Part shown: piece by piece, positions 30,678 through 39,347 of the stretch
Layout: each line of letters starts with the position of its first letter
How positions within the stretch are numbered: the stretch's first letter is position 1
Origin: Acidothermus sp.
GTDB taxonomy: Bacteria; Actinomycetota; Actinomycetes; Acidothermales; Acidothermaceae
NCBI GenBank assembly: GCA_023512015.1
Contig: JAIMAI010000010.1
Location: 1 to 64,000 of the forward strand
Direction: 5' to 3'
Length of the DNA: 64,000 nucleotides
Notes under the pieces: model-generated
The model's database searches: none
Told to the model about the DNA's origin: nothing
The model's input: the letters and a program-made list of their open reading frames with translations, nothing else
Translations under genes and position numbers: made by a program

Positions 30678-31745
30678 CTAGCGAGTGACGTCCACAACGA
30701 ACTTCTTCGATGCGCCGATCCGGGCGGTAGGAGCGAAGGCGTCGGACAAGACCGTTGTGAGAGGGACGACATGAACCCCGATTATCGAAGCGATCCGTTT
30801 TGCACACAACAACGAGAGCGCATCGGGAAGATTTCTCGAACAGACGTGCGCGACACTGGTCCTGATTTCAACCTCGCTGAGTACCAGCTTTGCCGCGTCG
30901 AGCGGCTGCGGAGCCTTTTGTAGCCCCACGAGGAGGACGCGTCCGCCGCGCTCGACAAGGCCGGCGGCACGACCAAGGCTGCCGAACGAGCCGGAGCACT
31001 CGATCACGACCTCGGGCGTGCTACCGACGAGTTCCCGAATCTCGTCCGGAGCAGCCTCTGGAGACACGAGACAGGAACGAGTCGCTCCCAAGGCCCGTGC
31101 CACGCGGAGGCGCTCCTCACTGACATCGACGGCCGTAACCGGACCTCGGTGCCTTGCCAGACCCGTCAGGATGAACGCACCGATCGCCCCTATACCCAGC
31201 ACGGCAACGTGTTCGTCGCCCCGTAACTCGGCACGGTCGATCGCATGAAGACCAACAGCGAGAGGTTGAGCCAAGACCGCTTCCTCGTCTGGACAAGCCG
31301 CAGGAATCTCGATCAAGGTCGACTGAGGAACGGCAACGTATTCAGCCAGCGCACCGTGGGTAGACAGGCCGATCGTATAGTAGCGATCGCACAGGTTGGT
31401 GCGCCCTGCATTGCACCAGCGACATCGGCCACACGAGACACCAGCACCGCTCGCCACGCGTAGCCCAATCCATTTCCGCGCCGCAGGACCGGCGTCGACC
31501 ACGGTGCCTATGAATTCGTGCCCTAGGATGATCGGGCCGTGATGCCCCGTCACAGGATGCCTATCCCGTAGCGGAACCATCAGTGGGCCATGATCATATT
31601 CGGAGAAGTCAGTGCCGCAAAGGCCGTTGAGGGCTACCTTCACCAGGACGTCGCCGTTCCCGAGAGCCGGGCTCGGCACATCTTCGATACGAAGATCCTT
31701 TGGCGCGTAGAGAACCGCAGCGCGCATTGGTGAATCCGCCTCCAC
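30678..31745 (-). CDS. Zn-dependent alcohol dehydrogenase (butanediol/sorbitol dehydrogenase-like)
   Basis: 'LCGTDFSEYDHGP', 'LGHEFIGTVVDAG', 'CGRCRWCNAGRTNLC'. Confidence 0.87.
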   Translation of the reverse strand: MEADSPMRAAVLYAPKDLRIEDVPSPALGNGDVLVKVALNGLCGTDFSEYDHGPLMVPLRDRHPVTGHHGPIILGHEFIGTVVDAGPAARKWIGLRVASGAGVSCGRCRWCNAGRTNLCDRYYTIGLSTHGALAEYVAVPQSTLIEIPAACPDEEAVLAQPLAVGLHAIDRAELRGDEHVAVLGIGAIGAFILTGLARHRGPVTAVDVSEERLRVARALGATRSCLVSPEAAPDEIRELVGSTPEVVIECSGSFGSLGRAAGLVERGGRVLLVGLQKAPQPLDAAKLVLSEVEIRTSVAHVCSRNLPDALSLLCAKRIASIIGVHVVPLTTVLSDAFAPTARIGASKKFVVDVTR

Positions 31746-31750
31746 AAGTA

Positions 31751-32740
31751 TCAGAGGGACGCCGACGAAACGATATGCACCTTGACCTGCGAGCGATCGT
31801 TCTGCACAGCGTCGATTGCCCTCGTAGCATCCGCCAATGGGAATTGACTGGTGACAATGGGGCGTAGGTCCAGTCCACTCTGCTCAAGGAATCGCAAGGT
31901 ACGCTCCCACACGCCTGGTGATCCGACGATTCCTCGTATTTGCAGTTCTTTGGCCTGGATGAGTCCCAGGCGAGCGGGTATCCGCTCGCCGATGTTGATG
32001 CCGATGCATACGACACGGCCTCCGTAGGCCGCCACTTCGAACGCTTGGGTGAGCGCCCCTGCCTTGCCACTCGCCTCGAATACCACCGTGGCGCCCGCTC
32101 CGTGGGTCAGGTCGAGAACTGCCTCGGTCAGCTCACGTGCCTCCGGATCCAGGACCGTTTCGGCCCCCAATCGTGTCGCCAACTCGCCACGCTTGGGGTC
32201 CGGCTCGACCACCAACACGCGACATCCTCGTGCCCGGCAAGCGGCGACGACGCCCAAGCCGATCGGACCCGCGCCGAAAACCACGACGGTATCGCTCGCG
32301 TCGGGGTGATCTGCTCTGAGCGTGGCGTAATACCCACAGCTGAACGGCTCGACAAGCGCACCCTGAGTCCAGTCCAGACTCTCCGGCAGCTTGTGCAGCC
32401 ATGCTTCCTTGGCAACAAAGAACTCGGCTGCAGCACCACTGATGCTGAAGCCGAAATGATCCCGACCTATCACGCATTCGCCCACTACCCGGTCACCTTC
32501 TCGAAGACTCCTCACGTTGCGACCGGTTGCCACGATCACGCCACTCCATTCGTGACCTGGAATGATCGGGAATTCGATCGGGATGATGTAGCGGCCCGCC
32601 AGCAGCTCGAGGTCGGAGTGACAGATACCGACCGCTCGCGTCGCCACCAGGACCTCATCGTCCGCTATGGACGGGATTGGGATCTCGTCTACCTCGCAAC
32701 GACCGGGGTTTACGAAACGCAATGCCAACATCGCACCCAC
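31751..32740 (-). CDS. MDR-family alcohol dehydrogenase lacking the structural-zinc Cys cluster
   Basis: 'VGICHSDLELLAG', 'PGHEWSGVIVATG', 'GAGPIGLGVV'; no CxxCxxC lobe. Confidence 0.85.
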   Translation of the reverse strand: MGAMLALRFVNPGRCEVDEIPIPSIADDEVLVATRAVGICHSDLELLAGRYIIPIEFPIIPGHEWSGVIVATGRNVRSLREGDRVVGECVIGRDHFGFSISGAAAEFFVAKEAWLHKLPESLDWTQGALVEPFSCGYYATLRADHPDASDTVVVFGAGPIGLGVVAACRARGCRVLVVEPDPKRGELATRLGAETVLDPEARELTEAVLDLTHGAGATVVFEASGKAGALTQAFEVAAYGGRVVCIGINIGERIPARLGLIQAKELQIRGIVGSPGVWERTLRFLEQSGLDLRPIVTSQFPLADATRAIDAVQNDRSQVKVHIVSSASL

Positions 32741-32845
32741 CTACAAGTCAGAGCTCGAACGGGCCGACGCGACTAGTCAACGGCGCATCGGCGGCAGCGT
32801 CATGCCACGAAGTCACCATACCGAGTGGAGTCCGAGAGCGCCGTG

Positions 32846-33631
32846 TCATACGAGTACCATCCCTCCGTCAACCATGAAGACCTGCCCTGTCACACAATCG
32901 GACTCCGAGGAAGCCAGGAACGTTGCGATACCGACGAGTTCCTCCGGCTGAACCGGACGCCCAAGCAAGCTCCCACCCGCGAAATTCTTCAGCGCTGTAC
33001 CTGGCTGCTCACTCTCACCGATCTCGACGAAATCCGTATCGAGCTGCTTCCACAGCGGTGTGTCGACCGCGCCGGGAGCGAACGCATTACAGGTGATACC
33101 GTATGGCGCCAATGCGCGTGCCGCCGCCTGCGTCAACGCGTTGACGGCGAACTTGCTCGCCGAATACGGAGCAAAGCTCGGATAGCCTTGTCGTCCCGCG
33201 ATTGACGAGGTATTGATGATCTTACCACGACGAGAGGGAATCATGCGTTTCGCCGCCTCCTGGATCCCAATGAGGGTACCGAGCGCATTCACACGCATGA
33301 TCATGTTCCAATTCTCCTCGGTCACCTCCAGAAACGGCATGGGCTTGTTCACGCCGGCATTGTTGAACACCACATCCAATCGCCCGACGTCGGAGACAAA
33401 GGCATCCAATGCTCGGGAGACCTCTCTGCGCTCACTGACATCCACGACGAGCGGTAGGGCACGACCACCGTCTGCCTCGATCAACGCGAGAGTAGCTTGA
33501 AGAGCCTCTTGATCCCGATCAGCAAGGCCCACATATGCACCTTCACGTGCCAGCCCTTGCGCAATAGCGCGGCCGATACCTTGCCCCGCTCCTGTGACGA
33601 CAATGCCAAGCCCTGCAAGTCTGTCGACCAT
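32846..33631 (-). CDS. SDR-family oxidoreductase (diacetyl reductase/polyol dehydrogenase-like)
   Basis: 'VVTGAGQGIGRAIA', 'FNNAGV', 'YSASKFAVNALTQ'. Confidence 0.9.
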   Translation of the reverse strand: MVDRLAGLGIVVTGAGQGIGRAIAQGLAREGAYVGLADRDQEALQATLALIEADGGRALPLVVDVSERREVSRALDAFVSDVGRLDVVFNNAGVNKPMPFLEVTEENWNMIMRVNALGTLIGIQEAAKRMIPSRRGKIINTSSIAGRQGYPSFAPYSASKFAVNALTQAAARALAPYGITCNAFAPGAVDTPLWKQLDTDFVEIGESEQPGTALKNFAGGSLLGRPVQPEELVGIATFLASSESDCVTGQVFMVDGGMVLV

Positions 33632-33796
33632 CGTAGCCTCCGACCGTTGGGAGAACCTTCGTACTCTCCATACCCGCTCTTCTCGTCATTAGATGACACA
33701 CAACAGAACGCGTAGTAAGCGAGCCAACTCGCCACTGGCCGCCACCCTCAGCTCCGCCGACGTACCCTCGGCGCTCTGCCGACGTACCCTCGGCCT

Positions 33797-34069
33797 TCAC
33801 TCGATCAGTGCTATGACAGTACCCACCGCTACTTCTTCACCCGCCTCAAATCGGACTTCTTTCAGCACGCCTGTTGCTTGTGCTGGGACCTCGACATCCA
33901 CCTTGTCGCTGGAAACCTCGAGGAGCGGCTCATCGGCATGTACGTGATCACCAACCGCTTTGAGCCATGCCTTGATGGTTCCGGTTTGAACGGTCTCGCC
34001 GAGCTGTGGCATCTTCACCTCGAACACAGGTCCCTCCATCGTCCATTCATCACCGTCTAAGCAGCCCAA
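33797..34069 (-). CDS. Stand-alone lipoyl-domain protein (start could be 34039)
   Basis: 'EVKMPQLGETVQTGTIKAWLKAVGDHVHADEPLLEVSSDKVDVEVPAQATGVLKEV'; stops right after the lipoyl domain. Confidence 0.9.
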   Translation of the reverse strand: MGCLDGDEWTMEGPVFEVKMPQLGETVQTGTIKAWLKAVGDHVHADEPLLEVSSDKVDVEVPAQATGVLKEVRFEAGEEVAVGTVIALIE

Positions 34070-34072
34070 TCC

Positions 34073-35053
34073 TCAGGACGCCAGGTGCTTCTCGACCGTG
34101 TCCACGATGCGTTCGACACTGGGAAGGGCCGCGTCCTCGAGCACGTCCGCAGCCGGCAATGGAACATGCGGAGTCGTGATTCGGATGGGCGCGGCCTTGA
34201 GGTCGTCCCACGCTTCTTCGACGACAATCGAGAGGATTTCAGCTCCCCAGCCACAGAGACGTGGGTTCTCCTCAACCGTGAACAACCGACCAGTTGCACG
34301 CACGCTGTCCAGTAAGGTAGTGACATCCAGAGGGACGAGCGACCTCACATCGACAACCGTCAACTCGATGCCACGCTCACGAGCGAGTCGGTCGGCGGCT
34401 GCAAGCGACCGTGGAACCATCGCCCCCAGGGAGAGGACCGTGGCGTCCTCGCCCTCTCTTCGCACAACCGCTTTGCCCAACTCGTCGACGAGCTCTCCCT
34501 CAGGCACCTCCTCTCGGACGGCGTACAGGGCCTTGTGTTCCAAAACGACGACCGGATCTGGATCACGGATCGCCGCGGCGGTCAAGCCTACGACGTCACG
34601 CGGGGTCGACGGCGCTACCACCTTGAGTCCTGGAATCATCATGACCCAGTTCTCGACGCTCTGTGAATGTTGCGCTCCGAAACGAACTCCCCCACCGTTC
34701 GCCGTCCGAATGACCAACGGGACCGATATCTGTCCGTTCGTCATGTAGCGCGTCTTGGCCACTTGATTAGCGATCTGATCCCAACAAACAGCGAAGAAGT
34801 CAGCAAACATGATCTCCGCTACCGGTCGGAGGCCATTCATCGCAGCGCCCAACGCGGCACCAATAATGGCCTGCTCCGCGATAGGAGTATCGAGAACGCG
34901 CGACGACCCGAACTGGTCCAACAGGCCTGCGGTGGCCTTGAAGACGCCGCCAGCGGCCGCCACATCCTCACCAATGAGGACCACTTTAGGATCACGGCTC
35001 ATCTCTTGGGCAAGAGCACGAGCAACTGCCTCTCGATAACTCAAGATCGCCAT
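34073..35053 (-). CDS. TPP-dependent dehydrogenase E1 beta (acetoin/pyruvate dehydrogenase type)
   Basis: 'EDVAAAGGVFKATAGLLDQFG', 'DTPIAEQAIIGAALGAAM'. Confidence 0.92.
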   Translation of the reverse strand: MAILSYREAVARALAQEMSRDPKVVLIGEDVAAAGGVFKATAGLLDQFGSSRVLDTPIAEQAIIGAALGAAMNGLRPVAEIMFADFFAVCWDQIANQVAKTRYMTNGQISVPLVIRTANGGGVRFGAQHSQSVENWVMMIPGLKVVAPSTPRDVVGLTAAAIRDPDPVVVLEHKALYAVREEVPEGELVDELGKAVVRREGEDATVLSLGAMVPRSLAAADRLARERGIELTVVDVRSLVPLDVTTLLDSVRATGRLFTVEENPRLCGWGAEILSIVVEEAWDDLKAAPIRITTPHVPLPAADVLEDAALPSVERIVDTVEKHLAS

Positions 35054-36075
35054 GATGCACTCCCGTCTGCCCAGAGGTTCGTCTCGACGAGGCTGATCTC
35101 TGGCGGCGGAGCGCTTCGCGCCGCTTCCACGGCGCCGTCCACCTCGGCGGTAGCCTTGGCCTCTATCTCATCCAGCTCGGCCCTAGAGAAGCCGCTCGAG
35201 ACTAGGTAATCGGCGTAGCACGCGAGCGGATCACGCGCCAGCCACGCCTCGACCTCTTCCTTGGGACGGTAAGTGCCTGGGTCGGTGCGCGAGTGTCCGC
35301 TCTGACGATACGTCAGAGCTTCGATCAGAACGGGTCCGCCGCCCTCTCGACATTCGGCAAGCGACCGTCGTGCGACGTCGAACACCTCGGCGACGTCATT
35401 GCCGTCCACCATCGTCGCAGAAAGCCCGTATGCTGAAGCGCGATCGGCGAGTGGATGGCGCACAGGCGTGACGGCCGAGATTGCCGTGTATTCCATGTAC
35501 AAATTGTTCTCGCACACGAACACGACGGGTACGCGCCATACTGATGCAAGGCTCAGGGCTTCGTGGAAGGCACCAATGTTGGTTGTGCCGTCACCAAAGA
35601 AGCAAACAACCACCTGCTTGGTGCCGCGCGACCGAGCTGCCCAGGCGGCACCGACGGCAACCGGAAGATGGGCTCCGACAATCGCATACGAACCCATCAT
35701 CCCGTGCTCAACACTGGTCAAGTGCATGGAGCCGCCCTTCCCAGCCATCAATCCTGTGGCGCGGCCCATCAGCTCGCCCATAACCGCACTCATCGGTACC
35801 CCACGGGCAAGAGTGTGAGCGTGACCACGGTACGTGGCGAATGTGAGATCAGTCGGTTCCATCGCCCGGGCGAAACCGGCGGCAACCGCTTCTTGCCCGA
35901 GAGACAGATGCGAAGTTCCCTTCACCAACCCTTGCAAGAACAGGTCGTAAGCGCGTCGCTCGAAGAGGCGTAGTCGCACCATGAGTTCGAAGAGTGCGAG
36001 CTCATGACCATTAATCTCTCCCTTGAACGCGGGCCGCGATGGCAATCCAAGATCGGTAGGAAGAAGCAATATCAA
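35041..36075 (-). CDS. TPP-dependent dehydrogenase E1 alpha (acetoin/pyruvate dehydrogenase type)
   Basis: 'GKGGSMHL', TPP motif 'GDGTTNIGAFHEALSLASVWRVPVVFVCENN'. Confidence 0.92.
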   Translation of the reverse strand: MILLLPTDLGLPSRPAFKGEINGHELALFELMVRLRLFERRAYDLFLQGLVKGTSHLSLGQEAVAAGFARAMEPTDLTFATYRGHAHTLARGVPMSAVMGELMGRATGLMAGKGGSMHLTSVEHGMMGSYAIVGAHLPVAVGAAWAARSRGTKQVVVCFFGDGTTNIGAFHEALSLASVWRVPVVFVCENNLYMEYTAISAVTPVRHPLADRASAYGLSATMVDGNDVAEVFDVARRSLAECREGGGPVLIEALTYRQSGHSRTDPGTYRPKEEVEAWLARDPLACYADYLVSSGFSRAELDEIEAKATAEVDGAVEAARSAPPPEISLVETNLWADGSASWRS

Positions 36076-36091
36076 CCTCCGTTACGGTTGT

Positions 36092-36142
36092 ACAGTCTCG
36101 ACCGAGGACTAGGTGTACAGTGTTGGCGAACAGGCTAACACT
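36092..36142. promoter_or_regulatory. Candidate operator region in the E1alpha / HIBADH-like divergent intergenic region
   Basis: Direct copies TGTACAGTCT and TGTACAGTGT 25 bp apart; inverted repeat AGTGTT-N12-AACACT (36119-36142). Confidence 0.4.
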
Positions 36143-36220
36143 TGTCAAGACTTCGCAAGCAACCGCGAGGCACCCTTCATGGCAGCTGCGCGTAGATGAT
36201 CCCGGAAAGGAGCCTTCCAC

Positions 36221-37111
36221 GTGCGAGTAGCGATCTTAGGCCTGGGCGCCATCGGAAGCGCGATCACTGAGCGCCTACACGCGGAAGGCGCAGAGCTGAC
36301 CATATGGAACCGCACCCGCGATCGTGCCACGCAGATCGGCGCACGCCTGGGGGTGTCTGTGGCAGACACGCCAGCACATGCTGTCGCCGACACGGCGATA
36401 GCCCTCACAGCTCTCGCCGACCGCGCCGCCTGCGAAGCCGTCTTCTCGGGTGCGGACGGCATTCTGGCGGGAGCGCATCCGGGCCTCGTCGTCTGCGACC
36501 TCAGCACAGTAGAGCCATCCGTCTCTCGAAGTCTGGCGCCAGTCCTTCGTGCGAAAGGCGCGGACGTCATCGATACCCCGATCTCGGGAAGCACCGTGCT
36601 CGCACGTCGCGGGGAGTTGACCATCATGATCGGTGGTGACGATGAAGCCATCGCTCGAGCACGGCCTGTCTTGGAACTCCTGGGTCGGCAACTTTTCCAT
36701 GTCGGCCCCGTCGGGAGTGGCGCTGCGATGAAGCTGGCTGTGAACACAGTTCTCCACGGGCTCAACGAAGCTCTGGCAGAGGGACTCGTGCTTGCTGAAA
36801 GTGCCGGGATACCCCGCTCTCTTGCATATGACATCCTCGCGAAGAGTGCCGTGGGAGCGCCATTTGTCCACTACAAACGTCGCAACTTCGAAGATCCCGA
36901 TAACGCCAGCGTGGACTTCCGCTTGGCCTTGGTCTGCAAGGATCTGAGGCTGATCCGCGAGTTTGCAGAACAGACCGGAGTACTGTTACCTCAGCTAGAC
37001 ACCAACCTCAGAGTCGCACAAAGAGCCTGTGAACAGATGGGCGACCGCGACATGTCTACGCTGGCCGTCTATCTGCGAAAACACAGCAAGCAGCTCGCAG
37101 ACGAGCCCTAA
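36221..37111 (+). CDS. NAD-binding 3-hydroxyisobutyrate/6-phosphogluconate dehydrogenase-family protein
   Basis: 'VAILGLGAIGSAITERLHAEGAELTIWNRT', 'DTPISGS', 'VGSGAAMKLAVN'. Confidence 0.88.
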   Translation: MRVAILGLGAIGSAITERLHAEGAELTIWNRTRDRATQIGARLGVSVADTPAHAVADTAIALTALADRAACEAVFSGADGILAGAHPGLVVCDLSTVEPSVSRSLAPVLRAKGADVIDTPISGSTVLARRGELTIMIGGDDEAIARARPVLELLGRQLFHVGPVGSGAAMKLAVNTVLHGLNEALAEGLVLAESAGIPRSLAYDILAKSAVGAPFVHYKRRNFEDPDNASVDFRLALVCKDLRLIREFAEQTGVLLPQLDTNLRVAQRACEQMGDRDMSTLAVYLRKHSKQLADEP

Positions 37112-37758
37112 TTCTGCTCGGTCACAAACCAAACGCCGACGGCCGGCTGCTTCCCATCGTTCCGCAGCCGATGAGGTGTAGTGGAGTTGAACGATACAGC
37201 GTCGCCGGGCCGGAGCCGATACTCGTCGAAGCCCAATGTGAGGATCAACTCACCACTGATCAAATAGCCGTACTCTGCGCCGTGATGTCGCATGAGGCCA
37301 CCGTTGCTCGAGGACGTACCACCCGGGTGATAGGTGATCAGTAGGAACTCGACGTGGCTGTGGGGCAAACGGCCGAGCCACTCCCACGTCACTCCGGAAT
37401 CAAGGTGAAGCACCTTGCGATCCTCTGGAGTGACCACCGGGCCCAGCCGCTCGTGTCGCTCGTCCCGAGCGGCGCGAGCCGGCGGCGAGAGATCCATCTC
37501 GACAGAATCTCGCGACGGCCTGGGCCTCGCAAGTAGCTCCTTGGACGGCTGCTCGAAGACCTCCTCCATCGGCAGACCCAACGCCGTGGTAATCGCGTAG
37601 AGCGTACTCACCGATGGTTGACTCTTCCCTGTCTCGATTTGAGAAAGCAGACTCGCCGAGACTCCGAGATCGCGAGCAAGACTTCTCAAACTAATGCCCT
37701 TCCGCAACCGCGCACGTCGCAGGCGCGCGCCGACCTGCGGCAGCTGAGCGACGATCAC
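37108..37758 (-). CDS. XRE-family transcriptional regulator with C-terminal cupin domain
   Basis: HTH 'LRSLARDLGVSASLLSQIETGKSQPSVSTLYAI'; cupin 'EYGYLISGELILTLGFDEYRLRPGDAVSFNSTTPHRLRN'. Confidence 0.92.
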   Translation of the reverse strand: MIVAQLPQVGARLRRARLRKGISLRSLARDLGVSASLLSQIETGKSQPSVSTLYAITTALGLPMEEVFEQPSKELLARPRPSRDSVEMDLSPPARAARDERHERLGPVVTPEDRKVLHLDSGVTWEWLGRLPHSHVEFLLITYHPGGTSSSNGGLMRHHGAEYGYLISGELILTLGFDEYRLRPGDAVSFNSTTPHRLRNDGKQPAVGVWFVTEQN

Positions 37759-37888
37759 CTGACCTCCTCGGTCCGCCTCAGCACCGCCTCGAGGGCAGTG
37801 CGTTACGACGCTGTGTGTCCAGTACTACTTGACACTGTTTCAGCGCCGTCAATAGAGTAGCAGGGACAACGCAAGGAGGGCGGCAACA

Positions 37889-39259
37889 GTGACCATTCGT
37901 ACCTACGGGCCAAACGCAGTGGATTGGGAGCTCCGGATCGACCTTGAACGCCTGCGACACGATCGACTCGCCCGTTTACGCGACACAATGGAGAGGACCG
38001 AGCTAGGGGCCCTGCTGGCGTTCGACTTTTCCAACATTCGCTACATGACTGCGACTCACATAGGCACCTGGGCCATCGATAAATTCATCCGATTCGCTCT
38101 GCTCATGCGCGGAGCCGAACCGATCGTCTGGGACTTCGGTTCCGCGGCTCGACACCATCAATTGTTCAATCCCTGGCTCGACGGACCACGACGCGCTCGC
38201 GCGGGCATTTCGACTCTGCGCGGCGCCTTCCATCCGGATGCGGGCATTGCCTCCGAGCTTGCGCGCAAGATCGAGTTTGAGTTGCGTGAACATGGTCTCG
38301 CCGACGCTCCGCTCGGCGTCGACGTCGTCGAGATGCCGGTGCTCTCGGCCCTCGAAGCCCGAGGCATCCGCGTCGTCGACGGTCAACAGGTCTTTCTCGA
38401 GGCCCGCCGTATCAAGACGCCAGACGAAATCGCTCTCCTTACTCACGCTTGCGCAATGGTCGATGCCGCTTATGAAGAGCTCTATGCCTTCTTGCGACCC
38501 GGCGTTCGGGAAAATGAGTGTGTCGGACTGGTCAGTAAAACGCTCTACGACCTGGGTAGCGAGTTCGTAGAGGGAGTAAACGCTATTTCCGGCGAACGAT
38601 GCTCACCCCATCCGCACGTCTACAGTGACCGCATCATTCGCCCGGGCGACCCAGCGTTTTTTGATATCCTGCATAGCCACCTCGGGTACAGAACGTGCTA
38701 TTACCGCACCTTCGCCGTCGGCAGTGCCTCCGTCGCAATGCGCGATGCCTACAAGCGATGCCGCGAATACATGGACGCTGCGATTGCCATGGTCAAGCCC
38801 GGTGTGACCACCGCGGACATCGTCGAGTTGTGGCCAAAGGCTCAGGAGTTCGGCTTCCCGGACGAGGAAGCGGCGTTCGCCCTTCAGTACGGCCACGGTG
38901 TCGGACTCTCGATCTGGGAGAAGCCCATCTTCAGTCGGCTGGTCTCACTCGAACACCCAGAAGTAATCGAAGAAGGAATGGTCTTCGCTCTCGAGACCTA
39001 CTGGCCGGCGTCCGACGGCTGGTCCGCTGCACGAATCGAGGAAGAAGTCGTGGTGACGGCGGACGGATGCGAGGTGATCACCAAGTTCCCCGCCGAGGAA
39101 CTCTTGGTCGCCGGGCGTCGCTACTGGACGATCAACCAACCGCTGCCCACCCTTCGCGAGCCCGAGTCGCATCGCAACACCGCAGTCGGACGCGGTAGCT
39201 CGCCATCTGCAGGCGTCAAGAGTGCCGACGTCGCTACATCAGCTCAGCCTTCACGGTGA
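37889..39259 (+). CDS. M24-family (pita-bread) protein, Xaa-Pro peptidase/creatinase/DddP-like, metal site altered
   Basis: Creatinase-type N-domain; 'FFDILHSHLGYRTCYYRTF', 'GHGVGLSIWEKP', 'GMVFALETYW', 'IEEEVVVT'. Confidence 0.85.
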   Translation: MTIRTYGPNAVDWELRIDLERLRHDRLARLRDTMERTELGALLAFDFSNIRYMTATHIGTWAIDKFIRFALLMRGAEPIVWDFGSAARHHQLFNPWLDGPRRARAGISTLRGAFHPDAGIASELARKIEFELREHGLADAPLGVDVVEMPVLSALEARGIRVVDGQQVFLEARRIKTPDEIALLTHACAMVDAAYEELYAFLRPGVRENECVGLVSKTLYDLGSEFVEGVNAISGERCSPHPHVYSDRIIRPGDPAFFDILHSHLGYRTCYYRTFAVGSASVAMRDAYKRCREYMDAAIAMVKPGVTTADIVELWPKAQEFGFPDEEAAFALQYGHGVGLSIWEKPIFSRLVSLEHPEVIEEGMVFALETYWPASDGWSAARIEEEVVVTADGCEVITKFPAEELLVAGRRYWTINQPLPTLREPESHRNTAVGRGSSPSAGVKSADVATSAQPSR

Positions 39260-39347
39260 TCACGCAGATATCATCAGCCAGATACATCCCTGAGAACATC
39301 CCTGCTCCAAGACAGCCGGACCTCGGAACAAGATACGGGAGGGTACC

